From contig JAFZIZ010000004.1 of the NCBI GenBank assembly GCA_017554145.1, positions 62,001-126,000 of the forward strand: DNA of 64,000 nt, read 5' to 3'. Numbering within the stretch: position 1 is the stretch's first letter; the number at the start of each line of letters is the position of its first letter. The position numbers and the translations under genes were made by a program. This DNA is from Prevotella sp. Lineage in GTDB: Bacteria > Bacteroidota > Bacteroidia > Bacteroidales > Bacteroidaceae. Of this stretch, positions 50,302-58,523 are shown in pieces. The notes below the pieces were generated by a model, which did no database searches, had not been told where the DNA came from, and saw only the letters and a list, made by a program, of their open reading frames with translations.

Positions 50302-52305
50302 TTATTGTTGATACTTTGTTAGACCGGCATCGAGCCAGTGGATATATTCCTGAATGTCCTCGTCGTAGGAACGGGAGGGACCGAGGGGCTGTCCGTCGTT
50401 GTTAAGCAGGACGTAGAACGGCTGGGTGTTGGCTCCGAACTTGGTGGCTTGCAGATAGCTCCACTTGTCGCCAACGGTATGGAGTGTGCGCTTCTGTCCG
50501 TTGATTTCCACCTCAATGGGCTCTTGTAGAGGTGTCTTGTCATCTACATAGAGGGAGATGAGCACGTAGTCATCCGTCAGTCGACGGGCTACCTCCGCAT
50601 CCGTCCAGACGGCGGCTTCCATCTTACGACAGTTGACACAGCCGAAGCCTGTGAAGTCAATCATGACGGGCTTGTGCTGTTCTTGTGCAAACGCCATTCC
50701 CTGTTCGTAGTCCCTGAAGGGTGCTTCCACCACAGTGGTTTGTACAATCTTGTAGTCTTGTGTGTACATCGGTGGTGTAAAGGCACTGATGGCTTTCAGC
50801 GGTGCTCCCCATAGTCCTGGTATCATATAGATAGTGAAGGTGAAGGAGATGAGTCCAAGGAAGAAACGGGGCACGTTGATGCGATGTTCTGGCTCGTCGT
50901 GTTGAAATTTAATCCACCCCATCAGGTAGGCACCCAAGAGTCCGAAGAGGGCTATCCAGATGGCGAGGAACACCTCTCTGTCAAGCAGTCGCCAACCATA
51001 GGCAAGGTCGGCCACACTCAAGAATTTCAGGGCAAAGGCGAGTTCGATGAATCCCAATACCACCTTAATTGTATTCATCCATCCGCCTGACTTCGGTACC
51101 GACTTCAATAGGGAGGGGAAGAGGGCGAAGAATGCAAACGGAATGGCGAGTCCGATGGCGAAGCCCAACATACCGAGTGTAGGTCCGAGGATGTTACCTT
51201 GTGTGGATACTGCTACCAACAGGAAACCGATGATAGGTCCCGTGCAGGAGAAGGATACTAGTGCAAGGGTGAATGCCATCAGGAAGATTGAGAGGTGAGA
51301 GGTGAGAGGTGAGTGGTGAGTGGTTTTCTCTAAACTATCTACTTTCTGGTCTATCTTGTTCGACCATGAGGAAGGTAACGTCAGTTCGAAGGCTCCAAGG
51401 AAGGAGGCAGCGAAGACTATGAGCAACAGGGCGAAGAAGATATTAAACCAGGCGTTGGTACTCATCGCATTGAGGGCGTTGGCACCAAACAGTGCTGTCA
51501 CCAAGAGTCCCAGTGCCACATAGATTACGATGATGCTCAGTCCGTAGGTGAATGCCTCACGGATAGCCTTCGAGCGTTCTTTGTTGCGTTTGAGAAAGAA
51601 CGATACCGTCATCGGGATGATAGGCCATACACAGGGTGTGAGTAAGGCAAGGAATCCTCCCAATAGTCCTGCTAAGAAGATATACCATAAAGAATGATCG
51701 GCAGAGGGCGTGTCGTCCATTGCCTGTAACTCTTTTGTGACGGGGTGCCAGAGATTCTCTGAGTGGTGAGTGGTGAGAGGTGAGTGGTGAGTGGTGTCTG
51801 TGGACAGACTGTCTGTCAGCTCCTCGGAACTCCCCCTCTCTTTGGAGGGGGTAGGGGGGAGGGTCCCACTCTTTTTAAATGCTATCTCGGAGGGTGGCAT
51901 ACACATCTCGTCGTTGCAGGCACCATACTCCAGATAGCAGTCGATGGTGTATTGGGGTTTGGTGAATTTCACCTTCTGTACGAAGGTGGCAGCATGTTCG
52001 AAGTAGCGCACCTCCATGTCGAAGAGTTTGTCAAATTTCTTCTGCTCGTTGCCACGAGCTCTTAGCTTGCCTACTTTCTCCACACCCTCCATCTTCACAA
52101 CGCTGAAGGTAGCCGTGATGGGTCCTCCCGTCAGGTCGGTGGAATAAACACGCCATCCTTGGTCAATCTTCGCCGTGAAGATAATCTCTGCCTCGTCGTT
52201 ACCGAGTTCTTTTAATTGCGTTGTGAAGTGTACAGGGTCAGCCATCTGCGCACTCGCTGAGCACACAAACAGTAACAGATATAATATGATATGTATCTTT
52301 CTCAC
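50302..52305 (-). CDS. dsbD: Thiol:disulfide interchange protein DsbD
   Basis: 667 residues from GTG 52305, which overlaps the upstream TGA as GTGA; the translated start VRKIHIILYLLLFVCSASAQ is a good signal peptide. Order: N-terminal DsbD-alpha domain with Cys pair (YGACNDEMCMPPSE), a low-complexity linker (about 145-185), eight helices with redox Cys (LTPCVWPIIPMTVSFF and FSCTGPIIG), and C-terminal thioredoxin domain GFGCVNCRKMEAAVW. It carries electrons to the periplasm. Two heptamer tracts and one palindromic repeat are embedded in linkers. Confidence 0.94.
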   Translation of the reverse strand: MRKIHIILYLLLFVCSASAQMADPVHFTTQLKELGNDEAEIIFTAKIDQGWRVYSTDLTGGPITATFSVVKMEGVEKVGKLRARGNEQKKFDKLFDMEVRYFEHAATFVQKVKFTKPQYTIDCYLEYGACNDEMCMPPSEIAFKKSGTLPPTPSKERGSSEELTDSLSTDTTHHSPLTTHHSENLWHPVTKELQAMDDTPSADHSLWYIFLAGLLGGFLALLTPCVWPIIPMTVSFFLKRNKERSKAIREAFTYGLSIIVIYVALGLLVTALFGANALNAMSTNAWFNIFFALLLIVFAASFLGAFELTLPSSWSNKIDQKVDSLEKTTHHSPLTSHLSIFLMAFTLALVSFSCTGPIIGFLLVAVSTQGNILGPTLGMLGFAIGLAIPFAFFALFPSLLKSVPKSGGWMNTIKVVLGFIELAFALKFLSVADLAYGWRLLDREVFLAIWIALFGLLGAYLMGWIKFQHDEPEHRINVPRFFLGLISFTFTIYMIPGLWGAPLKAISAFTPPMYTQDYKIVQTTVVEAPFRDYEQGMAFAQEQHKPVMIDFTGFGCVNCRKMEAAVWTDAEVARRLTDDYVLISLYVDDKTPLQEPIEVEINGQKRTLHTVGDKWSYLQATKFGANTQPFYVLLNNDGQPLGPSRSYDEDIQEYIHWLDAGLTKYQQ
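51289..51325. repeat. Heptamer tract inside dsbD (first)
   Basis: GAGAGGT three times and GAGTGGT twice, period 7, in-frame; encodes THHSPLTSHLS between two membrane helices. Confidence 0.9.
51761..51797. repeat. Heptamer tract inside dsbD (second)
   Basis: GAGTGGT, GAGTGGT, GAGAGGT, GAGTGGT, GAGTGGT, period 7; encodes THHSPLTTHHS in the linker before the first membrane helix. Confidence 0.9.
51829..51863. repeat. C/G-rich palindromic repeat in the dsbD linker
   Basis: CCCCCTC-TCTTTG-GAGGGGG (7-bp stem, 51832-51851) followed by a G-rich stretch; in-frame, encoding LPPTPSKERG. I associate similar peptide insertions with dispersed repeats in this phylum. Confidence 0.75.
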
Positions 52306-52628
52306 GCTTCTTTTACTTCTTTGGCAGGTACCTTTTCTTTGAACATCCGTTGGATACCTTTCTCGTAGGCATGGAGGGCTTCCATTCCTTTGTGTGTAAT
52401 ACAACAGACGGTACGAGAGAATTTGCCTACTCCTGATTTTGTTACTTCCAAATAGCCAGCCTCCTGTAGCGTCTTGATCTGCACACTCATGTTACCTCTT
52501 GTGGAATCTGTAATCTTACAGAGGTACACGAAGTCAGCACTTTCCAGACTGTCGAGTGCCACCATGATTTTCAATCGCAGTTCGCTATGAAGCAGTGGAT
52601 TGATAACAGGAAACTTAAATTCGCTCAT
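52302..52628 (-). CDS. Winged-helix transcriptional regulator
   Basis: 108 residues: INPLLHSELRLKIMVALDSL, then a winged-helix (CKITDSTRGNMSVQIKTLQE AGYLEVTKSG) as in MarR/ArsR-like small regulators of the HTH_34 kind. It probably regulates the neighbouring membrane gene and/or dsbD, to which it is coupled by GTGA overlap. Confidence 0.85.
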   Translation of the reverse strand: MSEFKFPVINPLLHSELRLKIMVALDSLESADFVYLCKITDSTRGNMSVQIKTLQEAGYLEVTKSGVGKFSRTVCCITHKGMEALHAYEKGIQRMFKEKVPAKEVKEA

Positions 52629-52638
52629 ATCTTATTAT

Positions 52639-53229
52639 TTAACTCCTTAACTTCTTCACATATTGTTTGAACAGATGCCCTGGAATGATGAGGGTGATCA
52701 TCGTGACAAAGGCTATCATCAGCAACTGCCAATACCATACGTCTCCTTGGAAGAAGAGACAGGTAAACGACAGGGCGGTGCCGATAAGACCACATACCGT
52801 CTTTGGACGAAAACGCAGGATAAGGCCTGTCATGAAACAACCTATGCTGATGAGTAGTCCCTGAAACATGCAATAGAGCATTTCAAAGACTCCAGCAAAG
52901 CCCATTGTCGCCCCTCCGATACAACTGACGAAGCCCACGAATATCCACATCTTCAGAATGACGTTCGCTTCGAGGGTACGCTGGTGCGTGCGCTCATAGT
53001 CCTTGTTCAGGAAGTAGATCATCAGGGGAGCACCTACCAAAGGGATACCCATCCAGATCCATTCGCACCAGTTCTCGTTCCACAACATCAGTGCAGCAAA
53101 CTCCACGAGCAAGAAGAAAGCAGTAGGATAACCCCAAGCCAGAAAAAGATTCTCGCCCGTTGGTTCTTTACTGCTTATAACCTCACCCCTTATCCGAGTG
53201 ATTAGGTCTAATTCTTCGTTCGTCGTCAT
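52639..53229 (-). CDS. Membrane protein with six or so helices, regulator-linked
   Basis: 196 residues from ATG 53229 (MTTNEELDLITRIRGEVISS). A cytoplasmic N-terminus is followed by helices AWGYPTAFFLLVEFAALMLW, WIWMGIPLVGAPLMIYFL, and four more to LIIPGHLFKQYVKKL. No family I can name with certainty. It precedes the winged-helix gene by 10 nt, a pairing common in Bacteroidota. The -7 element lies 9 nt upstream of the ATG. Confidence 0.78.
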   Translation of the reverse strand: MTTNEELDLITRIRGEVISSKEPTGENLFLAWGYPTAFFLLVEFAALMLWNENWCEWIWMGIPLVGAPLMIYFLNKDYERTHQRTLEANVILKMWIFVGFVSCIGGATMGFAGVFEMLYCMFQGLLISIGCFMTGLILRFRPKTVCGLIGTALSFTCLFFQGDVWYWQLLMIAFVTMITLIIPGHLFKQYVKKLRS

Positions 53230-53238
53230 CTCAACTTG

Positions 53239-53246
53239 CAAAGGTA
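53239..53246 (-). promoter_or_regulatory. -7 element of the 53229-52302 genes, near-leaderless
   Basis: TACCTTTG on the minus strand, ending 9 nt before the ATG at 53229. Confidence 0.6.
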
Positions 53247-53303
53247 CAATTAAGTGAGCGAAAATGCAAATATATTTGCATTTTTCTCTACAGAAACCGC
53301 ATT

Positions 53304-53372
53304 AGTCCGTCACGACGGACTGCAAGTTCGTTAGGGACGGACTGAGAGTTTGAACACGACGGACTGAATGCG
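53304..53372. repeat. Intergenic array of three 22-bp repeats
   Basis: GACGGACTG begins at 53314, 53336 and 53358, exactly 22 bp apart. The first copy is part of a perfect 8-bp inverted repeat (AGTCCGTC-AC-GACGGACT). Spacers share AGTTyG. It lies in the 266-bp gap between the small peptide gene and the membrane protein. Confidence 0.9.
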
Positions 53373-53426
53373 AGCCTTTTATGTAGTGGAAGGTGAATAA
53401 GAGATGAATGATTAAATCTTGTTTTC

Positions 53427-53462
53427 CAAATAAAAGAGCCCTGCAGAATTCCGCAGAGCTCT
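53427..53462 (-). terminator. Terminator of the BspA-like/small peptide operon
   Basis: AGAGC-C-CTGC stem pairing with GCAG-A-GCTCT around AGAATTCC, followed on the minus strand by TTTTATTT. Confidence 0.75.
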
Positions 53463-53495
53463 ATTAACTTGTTTATATTTGCACGTCTTTGTGTA

Positions 53496-53627
53496 TTAGA
53501 TAATCAGAGTTGGGTCAACGATTTCTTCTTCATCCTGCAAACTCTCATTAATACTACCTGCCAGCAAAGGTAATCTCTCGTCCAGTTCTACGATGTCTGT
53601 CTCTGGAATGATATATCTCTTCTTCAT
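53496..53627 (-). CDS. Small peptide (43 residues) downstream of BspA-like protein
   Basis: I found this on the minus strand: it begins MKKRYIIPETDIVELDERLP, continues LLAGSINES and ends in an acidic segment with IVDPTLII. An exact AGGAGG lies 7 nt before the ATG, unusual for a phylum where strong SD sequences are rare. It follows the LRR gene by 16 nt and precedes a terminator, so it is the second gene of a two-gene operon. I recall many short ORFs of the form MKKxYxxPxxxVxxL in Prevotella, unassigned in function. Not a signal peptide. Confidence 0.8.
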   Translation of the reverse strand: MKKRYIIPETDIVELDERLPLLAGSINESLQDEEEIVDPTLII

Positions 53628-53643
53628 AATGGTTCCTCCTTAT

Positions 53644-55437
53644 CTATTTAATGATGACCTTTTTACCGTTCATGATATACAGACCCTTCTTTGGATAGAG
53701 TACGCGGCGACCGCTGAGGTCATAGTAAACATTACTGTCTTTACCTATCTTCATGTTCTTAATCGCTGTAGTATTGTCATCAGGATCAATACCGTAGAAG
53801 TTACTACCAGCAGATTTTTCTATCTTCAGATATGCCTTTCCTGCAGGAATTGTCGTTCCATTACCAACTTTATAGAATCCAAGACCAGCTCCGGCATTTG
53901 CAAGGGCATAATAGTTGTAATTCTCAAAGTCGCCCTTGTCATCTTCACTGCCTAATAATTCGTTTGCCCCATATTCGCCATCGCTATCATCAGTAGTTAT
54001 ATTCAAAACAGGAATGCCTGTTGATCTGATGATGACCGCACTTCCTGCTGGAATAATACCGTCAGGAATCATTCCCATATATACTTTATCATCATCTACC
54101 CAAGCAATCCATACTGACGTATTTTCATCTTCTACTTTGTAATTATTATCCTCATCATAGAAGGTTGCCCAATGCTCATCGCCGACGGTTGTGTTTGGCA
54201 TCTGAATCAGATCTGCATAGGTACTCCAGCCTGCAGCATCCTTGTAGTCGCCTATTTTTGTAATAGGTACGCAAATGGCAGTGAGGGTTTCAATGTTTTT
54301 TCGAACAGGATTATCAGGATCTGTATAATCATTCTCATAGAAAACATAGTCTTCGTTGCCAGGAGCTCCATCACCAAGTGTAGGTGGATCTGCTGCATTA
54401 CACGTTATTGTTTCCAATCCATTACATTCACCAAAAGCATCCGTGCTTATAGAATTTAATGTACTTGGGAGTGAAACGGAGGTAATTCCAACTTCCATGT
54501 AGAAAGCACCTCCAGGAATCTCTGTGATACCTTCACCGATTACTACGCGTTTAATACCGCAAGGATAGCCATTGAAATTATTCGGGTTAAAACTACCAAC
54601 GGCACCACCCATAGTGCCATCCCAGCCACTATAATCTTCAATTGCTCCAGTTCCTGAGATAGTTAATGTCCGTGTCACCATCTCGTATGACCATGTAGCA
54701 TCTGTTCCACAGTCGCCTGCAGGACTCTGAATATTATCTCCAAAGATGCTCCAATTTTCATCATCTTTATAGGCTTGAACTTTTGCCGATGGTACATATA
54801 TGGCTGTTATGCCACTAACATCATCGCCAAATGCGTCATTTCCAAGAGTTGGAGGTGTAGAAGCGTAACAACCGATGGAAGTTAATGCACCATATGCAAA
54901 AGCTGCTTCTCCAATTTCGGTAACAGTGCTCGGAATACTTATCGATTCAAATGTGCTCATGATGAATGCATATGCACCTATTGTCTCCAGTCCTTCAGGA
55001 AGACAAATATTCCAAATTGCTGTTTCTCCCATAGCACTGTTGCCAATAGACTTCAATGTACTGGGTAGTGAGACTGACATTAAGTTCTCTTGCATATGAA
55101 AAGCGTAAGCGGGGATGTTGGTAATACCTTCGCCAACGATTAACGTTTGAATACCCGTCCACGTTTCTTCACTTTTGGGATTGAACGTTGCTGCAGGACC
55201 GTCTTGATCGTTCCAAGGGTATGCTCCTGGACTTGAACCAAAGGTTTTAATGGCTCCTGTACCTGTGAGCGTAAGCGTACTCGTTTCTGTATCATATGAC
55301 CATGTGACAGCAGAAGTGGGCTCATCACCTTCACTATCTCCACAATTGCCATTGTAAACTGTGGCATTCACACTCAAGCACACCAATGCAAAGAGGGATG
55401 TGCATAGAAATTTAAGTAGTTTTTTCTTCATAGACAT
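53644..55437 (-). CDS. BspA-like leucine-rich repeat surface protein
   Basis: 597 residues from ATG 55437 (MSMKKKLLKFLCTSLFALVC signal); the frame is open to 55566 but the promoter lies between. Two cassettes, each with an N-terminal GTWSYD/ATWSYE beta segment and LRR_5-type units (IQTLIVGEGITNIPAYAFHM, LPSTLKSIGNSAMGET, IPSTVTEIGEAAFAYGA; and again KRVVIGEGITEIPGGAFYM), then a beta region and a tail YYDLSGRRVLYPKKGLYIMN then GKKVIIK. BspA-type proteins mediate adhesion. The tail is shared with the LRR protein at 13807. Confidence 0.9.
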   Translation of the reverse strand: MSMKKKLLKFLCTSLFALVCLSVNATVYNGNCGDSEGDEPTSAVTWSYDTETSTLTLTGTGAIKTFGSSPGAYPWNDQDGPAATFNPKSEETWTGIQTLIVGEGITNIPAYAFHMQENLMSVSLPSTLKSIGNSAMGETAIWNICLPEGLETIGAYAFIMSTFESISIPSTVTEIGEAAFAYGALTSIGCYASTPPTLGNDAFGDDVSGITAIYVPSAKVQAYKDDENWSIFGDNIQSPAGDCGTDATWSYEMVTRTLTISGTGAIEDYSGWDGTMGGAVGSFNPNNFNGYPCGIKRVVIGEGITEIPGGAFYMEVGITSVSLPSTLNSISTDAFGECNGLETITCNAADPPTLGDGAPGNEDYVFYENDYTDPDNPVRKNIETLTAICVPITKIGDYKDAAGWSTYADLIQMPNTTVGDEHWATFYDEDNNYKVEDENTSVWIAWVDDDKVYMGMIPDGIIPAGSAVIIRSTGIPVLNITTDDSDGEYGANELLGSEDDKGDFENYNYYALANAGAGLGFYKVGNGTTIPAGKAYLKIEKSAGSNFYGIDPDDNTTAIKNMKIGKDSNVYYDLSGRRVLYPKKGLYIMNGKKVIIK

Positions 55438-55487
55438 AATTATTGGTGTTGTTAGTAATAATAGTTTGTTTTTTAAACTTTTCTCCC

Positions 55488-55495
55488 CAAAGATA
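55488..55495 (-). promoter_or_regulatory. -7 element of the BspA-like operon
   Basis: TATCTTTG on the minus strand, about 50 nt before the ATG; this rules out the upstream start at 55566. Confidence 0.6.
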
Positions 55496-55590
55496 ATGTT
55501 TATTTTGCAAACATGGGTAAATATCTTTGCACATTTAAGATAAATTAAATAATGTTGAATAGACACTTATCCCTTTATCTTTACACAAGG

Positions 55591-55625
55591 AAAGAGCCAG
55601 TTCGCAAGAAACGAACTGGCTCTTT
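55591..55625. terminator. Terminator of the lipoprotein gene
   Basis: Long perfect stem AAGAGCCAGTTCG / CGAACTGGCTCTT with a 7-nt loop, between the end of the 55662 gene and the BspA-like promoter. Confidence 0.85.
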
Positions 55626-55661
55626 TATTCAGTAAATTTGAACTAACTAATAATTATCAAT

Positions 55662-56240
55662 TTACAGTCCAAGTCCTTTTTTGGCAGCGTCGGCAGCACC
55701 GTCGATGGCCTCGTTAGCCTTCTCCTTGGCAGCGTCCTTTGCACCCTGTGCGGCATCCTCAACAGCACCCTTGGCAGCGTCTACCTGATCGGTAACAGCG
55801 TCAACGGCAGCGTCCTTAGCACCCTCAGCAGCATCGCCAACCTGCTCCAGCAGACCATTGACAACAGCAGCGGGCTCAACGTCTGTGATAGCTGCAACAG
55901 CAGTTGCAACGGCAGCATTGTCACCAGCGAAAGCCTTAATCTTGTCAGCATTCTCTTTCAAGAAGCCCTGAACTTTAGCAACATACTCCTTTGCAGTCTC
56001 AGGATTAGCCTTGATCAACTCGGCAATCTTCTCCTTTACAGTAGCAAGAACTTCCTGCAACTTGCTGGCATCTTTAGCCTCAATCTGTTCTGTGAGGGCA
56101 GCGATAGTAGCATTAGCCTCTTCGTCTACATTGATGACAACCTCAGTGCTGTCAGTAGCCTCGCCCTGCTGGGTCTTGTTGTTACATGATGTGAAACCGA
56201 TGGCAGCTACAGCCATCACTGCTAAAAGAATCTTTTTCAT
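55662..56240 (-). CDS. Alanine-rich lipoprotein with amphipathic helical repeats
   Basis: 192 residues: lipoprotein signal MKKILLAVMAVAAIGFTSC (Cys19). The mature part is almost all helix, with Ala/Glu/Asp/Lys repeats towards the end (GAKDAAVDAVTDQVDAAKGA, VEDAAQGAKDAAKEKANEA) that resemble 11-residue LEA/apolipoprotein repeats. It is likely anchored to a membrane facing the periplasm or surface. Function unknown; a stress or membrane-binding role is only a guess. Confidence 0.82.
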   Translation of the reverse strand: MKKILLAVMAVAAIGFTSCNNKTQQGEATDSTEVVINVDEEANATIAALTEQIEAKDASKLQEVLATVKEKIAELIKANPETAKEYVAKVQGFLKENADKIKAFAGDNAAVATAVAAITDVEPAAVVNGLLEQVGDAAEGAKDAAVDAVTDQVDAAKGAVEDAAQGAKDAAKEKANEAIDGAADAAKKGLGL

Positions 56241-56288
56241 AACTTTCTCTTTTTAGTAAAACATGTTTAGTGGTTTGAAAACCGTTGG

Positions 56289-56296
56289 CAAAAATA
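56289..56296 (-). promoter_or_regulatory. Possible -7 element of the lipoprotein gene
   Basis: TATTTTTG on the minus strand, about 48 nt before the ATG; weaker match. Confidence 0.4.
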
Positions 56297-56345
56297 CGCC
56301 TTTTTTGATTACGTTATATCAAACGTCTTATTCTTTTTACTTTTT

Positions 56346-57098
56346 TTAATCTTTCAATGTAAGTTCCACAGGGCAATGGTCGCTGCCAAAGATCTCCGTA
56401 TGTATCTTCGCATCGGCTATCTGTGGAAGCAGACGCTCGGAGGTGACGAAGTAATCGATACGCCATCCTGCATTCTTCTGACGTGCCTGAAAGCGATACG
56501 ACCACCATGAGTAGGTCACCTGTTCAGGATAGAGTGTGCGGAAGGTATCAATAAAGCCACAGGCGAGCAAGTCGCTGAACTTCTCGCGCTCCTCGTCTGT
56601 AAAGCCAGCATTCATGCGGTTGGTCTTGGGGTTCTTCAGGTCAATCTCTTCGTGGGCAACGTTTAAGTCACCACAAAGGATGATGGGTTTCTGTTGGTCA
56701 AGACGTTTCAGATAGGCACGGAAAGCATCTTCCCACGACATACGGTATTCCAGTCGTTTCAGTCCGTCTTGTGAGTTGGGCGTATAACAGGTGATGAGAT
56801 AGAAGTCGGGCATCTCCAGTGTGATGACACGTCCTTCGTGGTCGTGCAAGTCAATGCCGATACCATATTCTACAGACAGGGGTTTATACTTGGTGAAGAT
56901 GGCAGTACCCGAATAGCCTTTTTTGTCGGCATAGTTCCAATAGGAGTCGTAGCCTTCAAACTGCAAGTCGAGTTGTCCAGCCTGCATCTTCGTCTCCTGT
57001 AGGCAGAAGAAGTCAGCATCCAATTCTCTGAAGATGTCACTGAAGCCCTTGCCCTCGCAAGCCCTCAGTCCGTTAACGTTCCAACTGATGAATTTCAT
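56346..57098 (-). CDS. xth: Exodeoxyribonuclease III
   Basis: 250 residues. [67 protein letters not shown] and [11 protein letters not shown] give the full set of AP-endonuclease/exonuclease III catalytic residues (Asn, Glu, Asp-x-Asn, Asp-His). Repairs abasic sites. Last gene of the YARHG-M15-xth group (27 nt after M15). Confidence 0.96.
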   Translation of the reverse strand: MKFISWNVNGLRACEGKGFSDIFRELDADFFCLQETKMQAGQLDLQFEGYDSYWNYADKKGYSGTAIFTKYKPLSVEYGIGIDLHDHEGRVITLEMPDFYLITCYTPNSQDGLKRLEYRMSWEDAFRAYLKRLDQQKPIILCGDLNVAHEEIDLKNPKTNRMNAGFTDEEREKFSDLLACGFIDTFRTLYPEQVTYSWWSYRFQARQKNAGWRIDYFVTSERLLPQIADAKIHTEIFGSDHCPVELTLKD

Positions 57099-57125
57099 AC
57101 TTATATATATTATAAAGGTATAGTC

Positions 57126-57908
57126 TTACGGATTGGCAGCAAGTATCTCTGGACGGAACTCAAAGTGCATCGTGTCGTAGTGATACCAGCGACCACCCCA
57201 GATAAAGCCGTGCTTTTCAAAGATCAGTACCAGTTCCTTGGGAATATGGTTGGCATAGGTGATACGCTCCGTCTCTCCCTTACCAGGATTCTTCCACAGC
57301 CAGTAGTCGCTCTTTGCCACAGCGATGTCGATAGTCATACCATAGGAGTGGGCACTCAGGCGGTTGGCACCTCTGACCTTACGCCAATAGAACGAGCCCG
57401 ATGACTTGAGATAGGAACGTAGTTCCGGGTGCTTCTCCAGTTCTTTGGCTACAGCGCGAAGACTGTCGGCTGCTCCGTTGACAGTGGTGAACAACACCTT
57501 GCCACCAAACCAAGGTACACTGATGAGGTTTTTCCTCACCTGTGCTTCCGAAGCACCATACATCTTTTTGAACAGTTGTTCACAACGGCTTCGCCCTGCG
57601 TCCTGCAGATACTCTGGCGTCCACGAACGCCTGTCGTATTTGAAGGCAAACATGTCTTCTGGATCTCCGTTGTCCAGCTTCTCTGTAAAGGACTTTTCTT
57701 TTCCGTCATCATATAACATCTTCGTGCCGTCGGCCATCAGCAGATAACCGTTCTCATAGCCTTTGACAAAGTTGGGATAGACCTTCTTCAGTATCTGTGC
57801 ACCTCTGGGAATACTTTGTTGTGCAGATGCGGGAATCGATGTGCAAAATACGACAATTACACTGACGAATGCCGTCAGTGCAATTGTCATCTTCTGTGAT
57901 TTCTTCAT
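57126..57908 (-). CDS. M15 family metallopeptidase (peptidoglycan endo/carboxypeptidase-like)
   Basis: 260 residues with a signal peptide (MKKSQKMTIALTAFVSVIVV to SASA). Zinc ligands are seen in NRLSAHSYGMTIDIAV (His..Asp) and YHYDTMHFEFRPEIL (His). M15 enzymes cut D-Ala-containing peptide bonds in cell wall. It overlaps the preceding YARHG gene by 1 nt (TAATG). Confidence 0.88.
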   Translation of the reverse strand: MKKSQKMTIALTAFVSVIVVFCTSIPASAQQSIPRGAQILKKVYPNFVKGYENGYLLMADGTKMLYDDGKEKSFTEKLDNGDPEDMFAFKYDRRSWTPEYLQDAGRSRCEQLFKKMYGASEAQVRKNLISVPWFGGKVLFTTVNGAADSLRAVAKELEKHPELRSYLKSSGSFYWRKVRGANRLSAHSYGMTIDIAVAKSDYWLWKNPGKGETERITYANHIPKELVLIFEKHGFIWGGRWYHYDTMHFEFRPEILAANP

Positions 57909-58339
57909 TATAAGAGGAATTCTTTTTCGTATTTCAACAGAAAGGCGATATTCGCATTCTCATATTTATTAAACTCTTTGGCAGGAATCTCCTCACGCGT
58001 TCCGTGATACCAACTCTGCTGATTGAAATACTCACGCAGGGCAGCGTCCTTGAAGATACGTCCATGACGAGCATAGATAGAGTTTTTCAATACACGAATC
58101 TGCCCACTGTCGTAATCCTTGATATCATCATAGCTGATGTAACGGGTAGAGAGATAGTCAAACTCTGTGCCCCAAACCACGTTGGGATTCCTTTTCTTAA
58201 TTTTCACCGTTTTAGTGGTTTTCGTACGAGGGATGGAAGGAATGTCTTGTGCGTTGGCTTCCAATACAGGAGCCATCAGGAAAGCGGCTGTTAGACAGAT
58301 GACAGCCATCATCTTCTTTGAGGTCAGTTTCATAATCAT
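57908..58339 (-). CDS. YARHG domain protein
   Basis: 143 residues with a signal peptide (MKLTSKKMMAVICLTAAFLM to NA). The eponymous motif appears as SIYARHGRIFKDAALREYFN. YARHG is an extracellular domain linked to cell-wall enzymes; here the neighbour is an M15 peptidase, in agreement. ATG at 58339 or 58333 are both possible. Confidence 0.88.
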   Translation of the reverse strand: MIMKLTSKKMMAVICLTAAFLMAPVLEANAQDIPSIPRTKTTKTVKIKKRNPNVVWGTEFDYLSTRYISYDDIKDYDSGQIRVLKNSIYARHGRIFKDAALREYFNQQSWYHGTREEIPAKEFNKYENANIAFLLKYEKEFLL

Positions 58340-58388
58340 TTGTTTTTAGTCGATTGAAAATTAATGTAGATAATTTATCATTTCGTGA

Positions 58389-58396
58389 CAAAGGTA
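58389..58396 (-). promoter_or_regulatory. -7 element of the YARHG-M15-xth operon
   Basis: TACCTTTG on the minus strand, about 49 nt before the ATG. Confidence 0.6.
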
Positions 58397-58455
58397 CAAA
58401 ATATTTTTCAATAACAACTTTTCTGAGAAGAAAAATGATGAGAGAGATAAAAAAA

Positions 58456-58492
58456 ACAGCGGACTTCCCATCAAGAGAAATCCACCGTTGTT
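58456..58492 (-). terminator. Probable terminator after ribH
   Basis: Imperfect stem ACAACGGTGGATTTC against GAAGTCCGCTGT, followed on the minus strand by a run of T. Confidence 0.55.
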
Positions 58493-58523
58493 TTTGTATT
58501 CTGCGTTATTAGTGAATAATCCT

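Noticed and set aside
53304-53372. CRISPR array candidate
   Set aside because: Conserved core is 9 bp and period 22 bp, too short; no cas genes.
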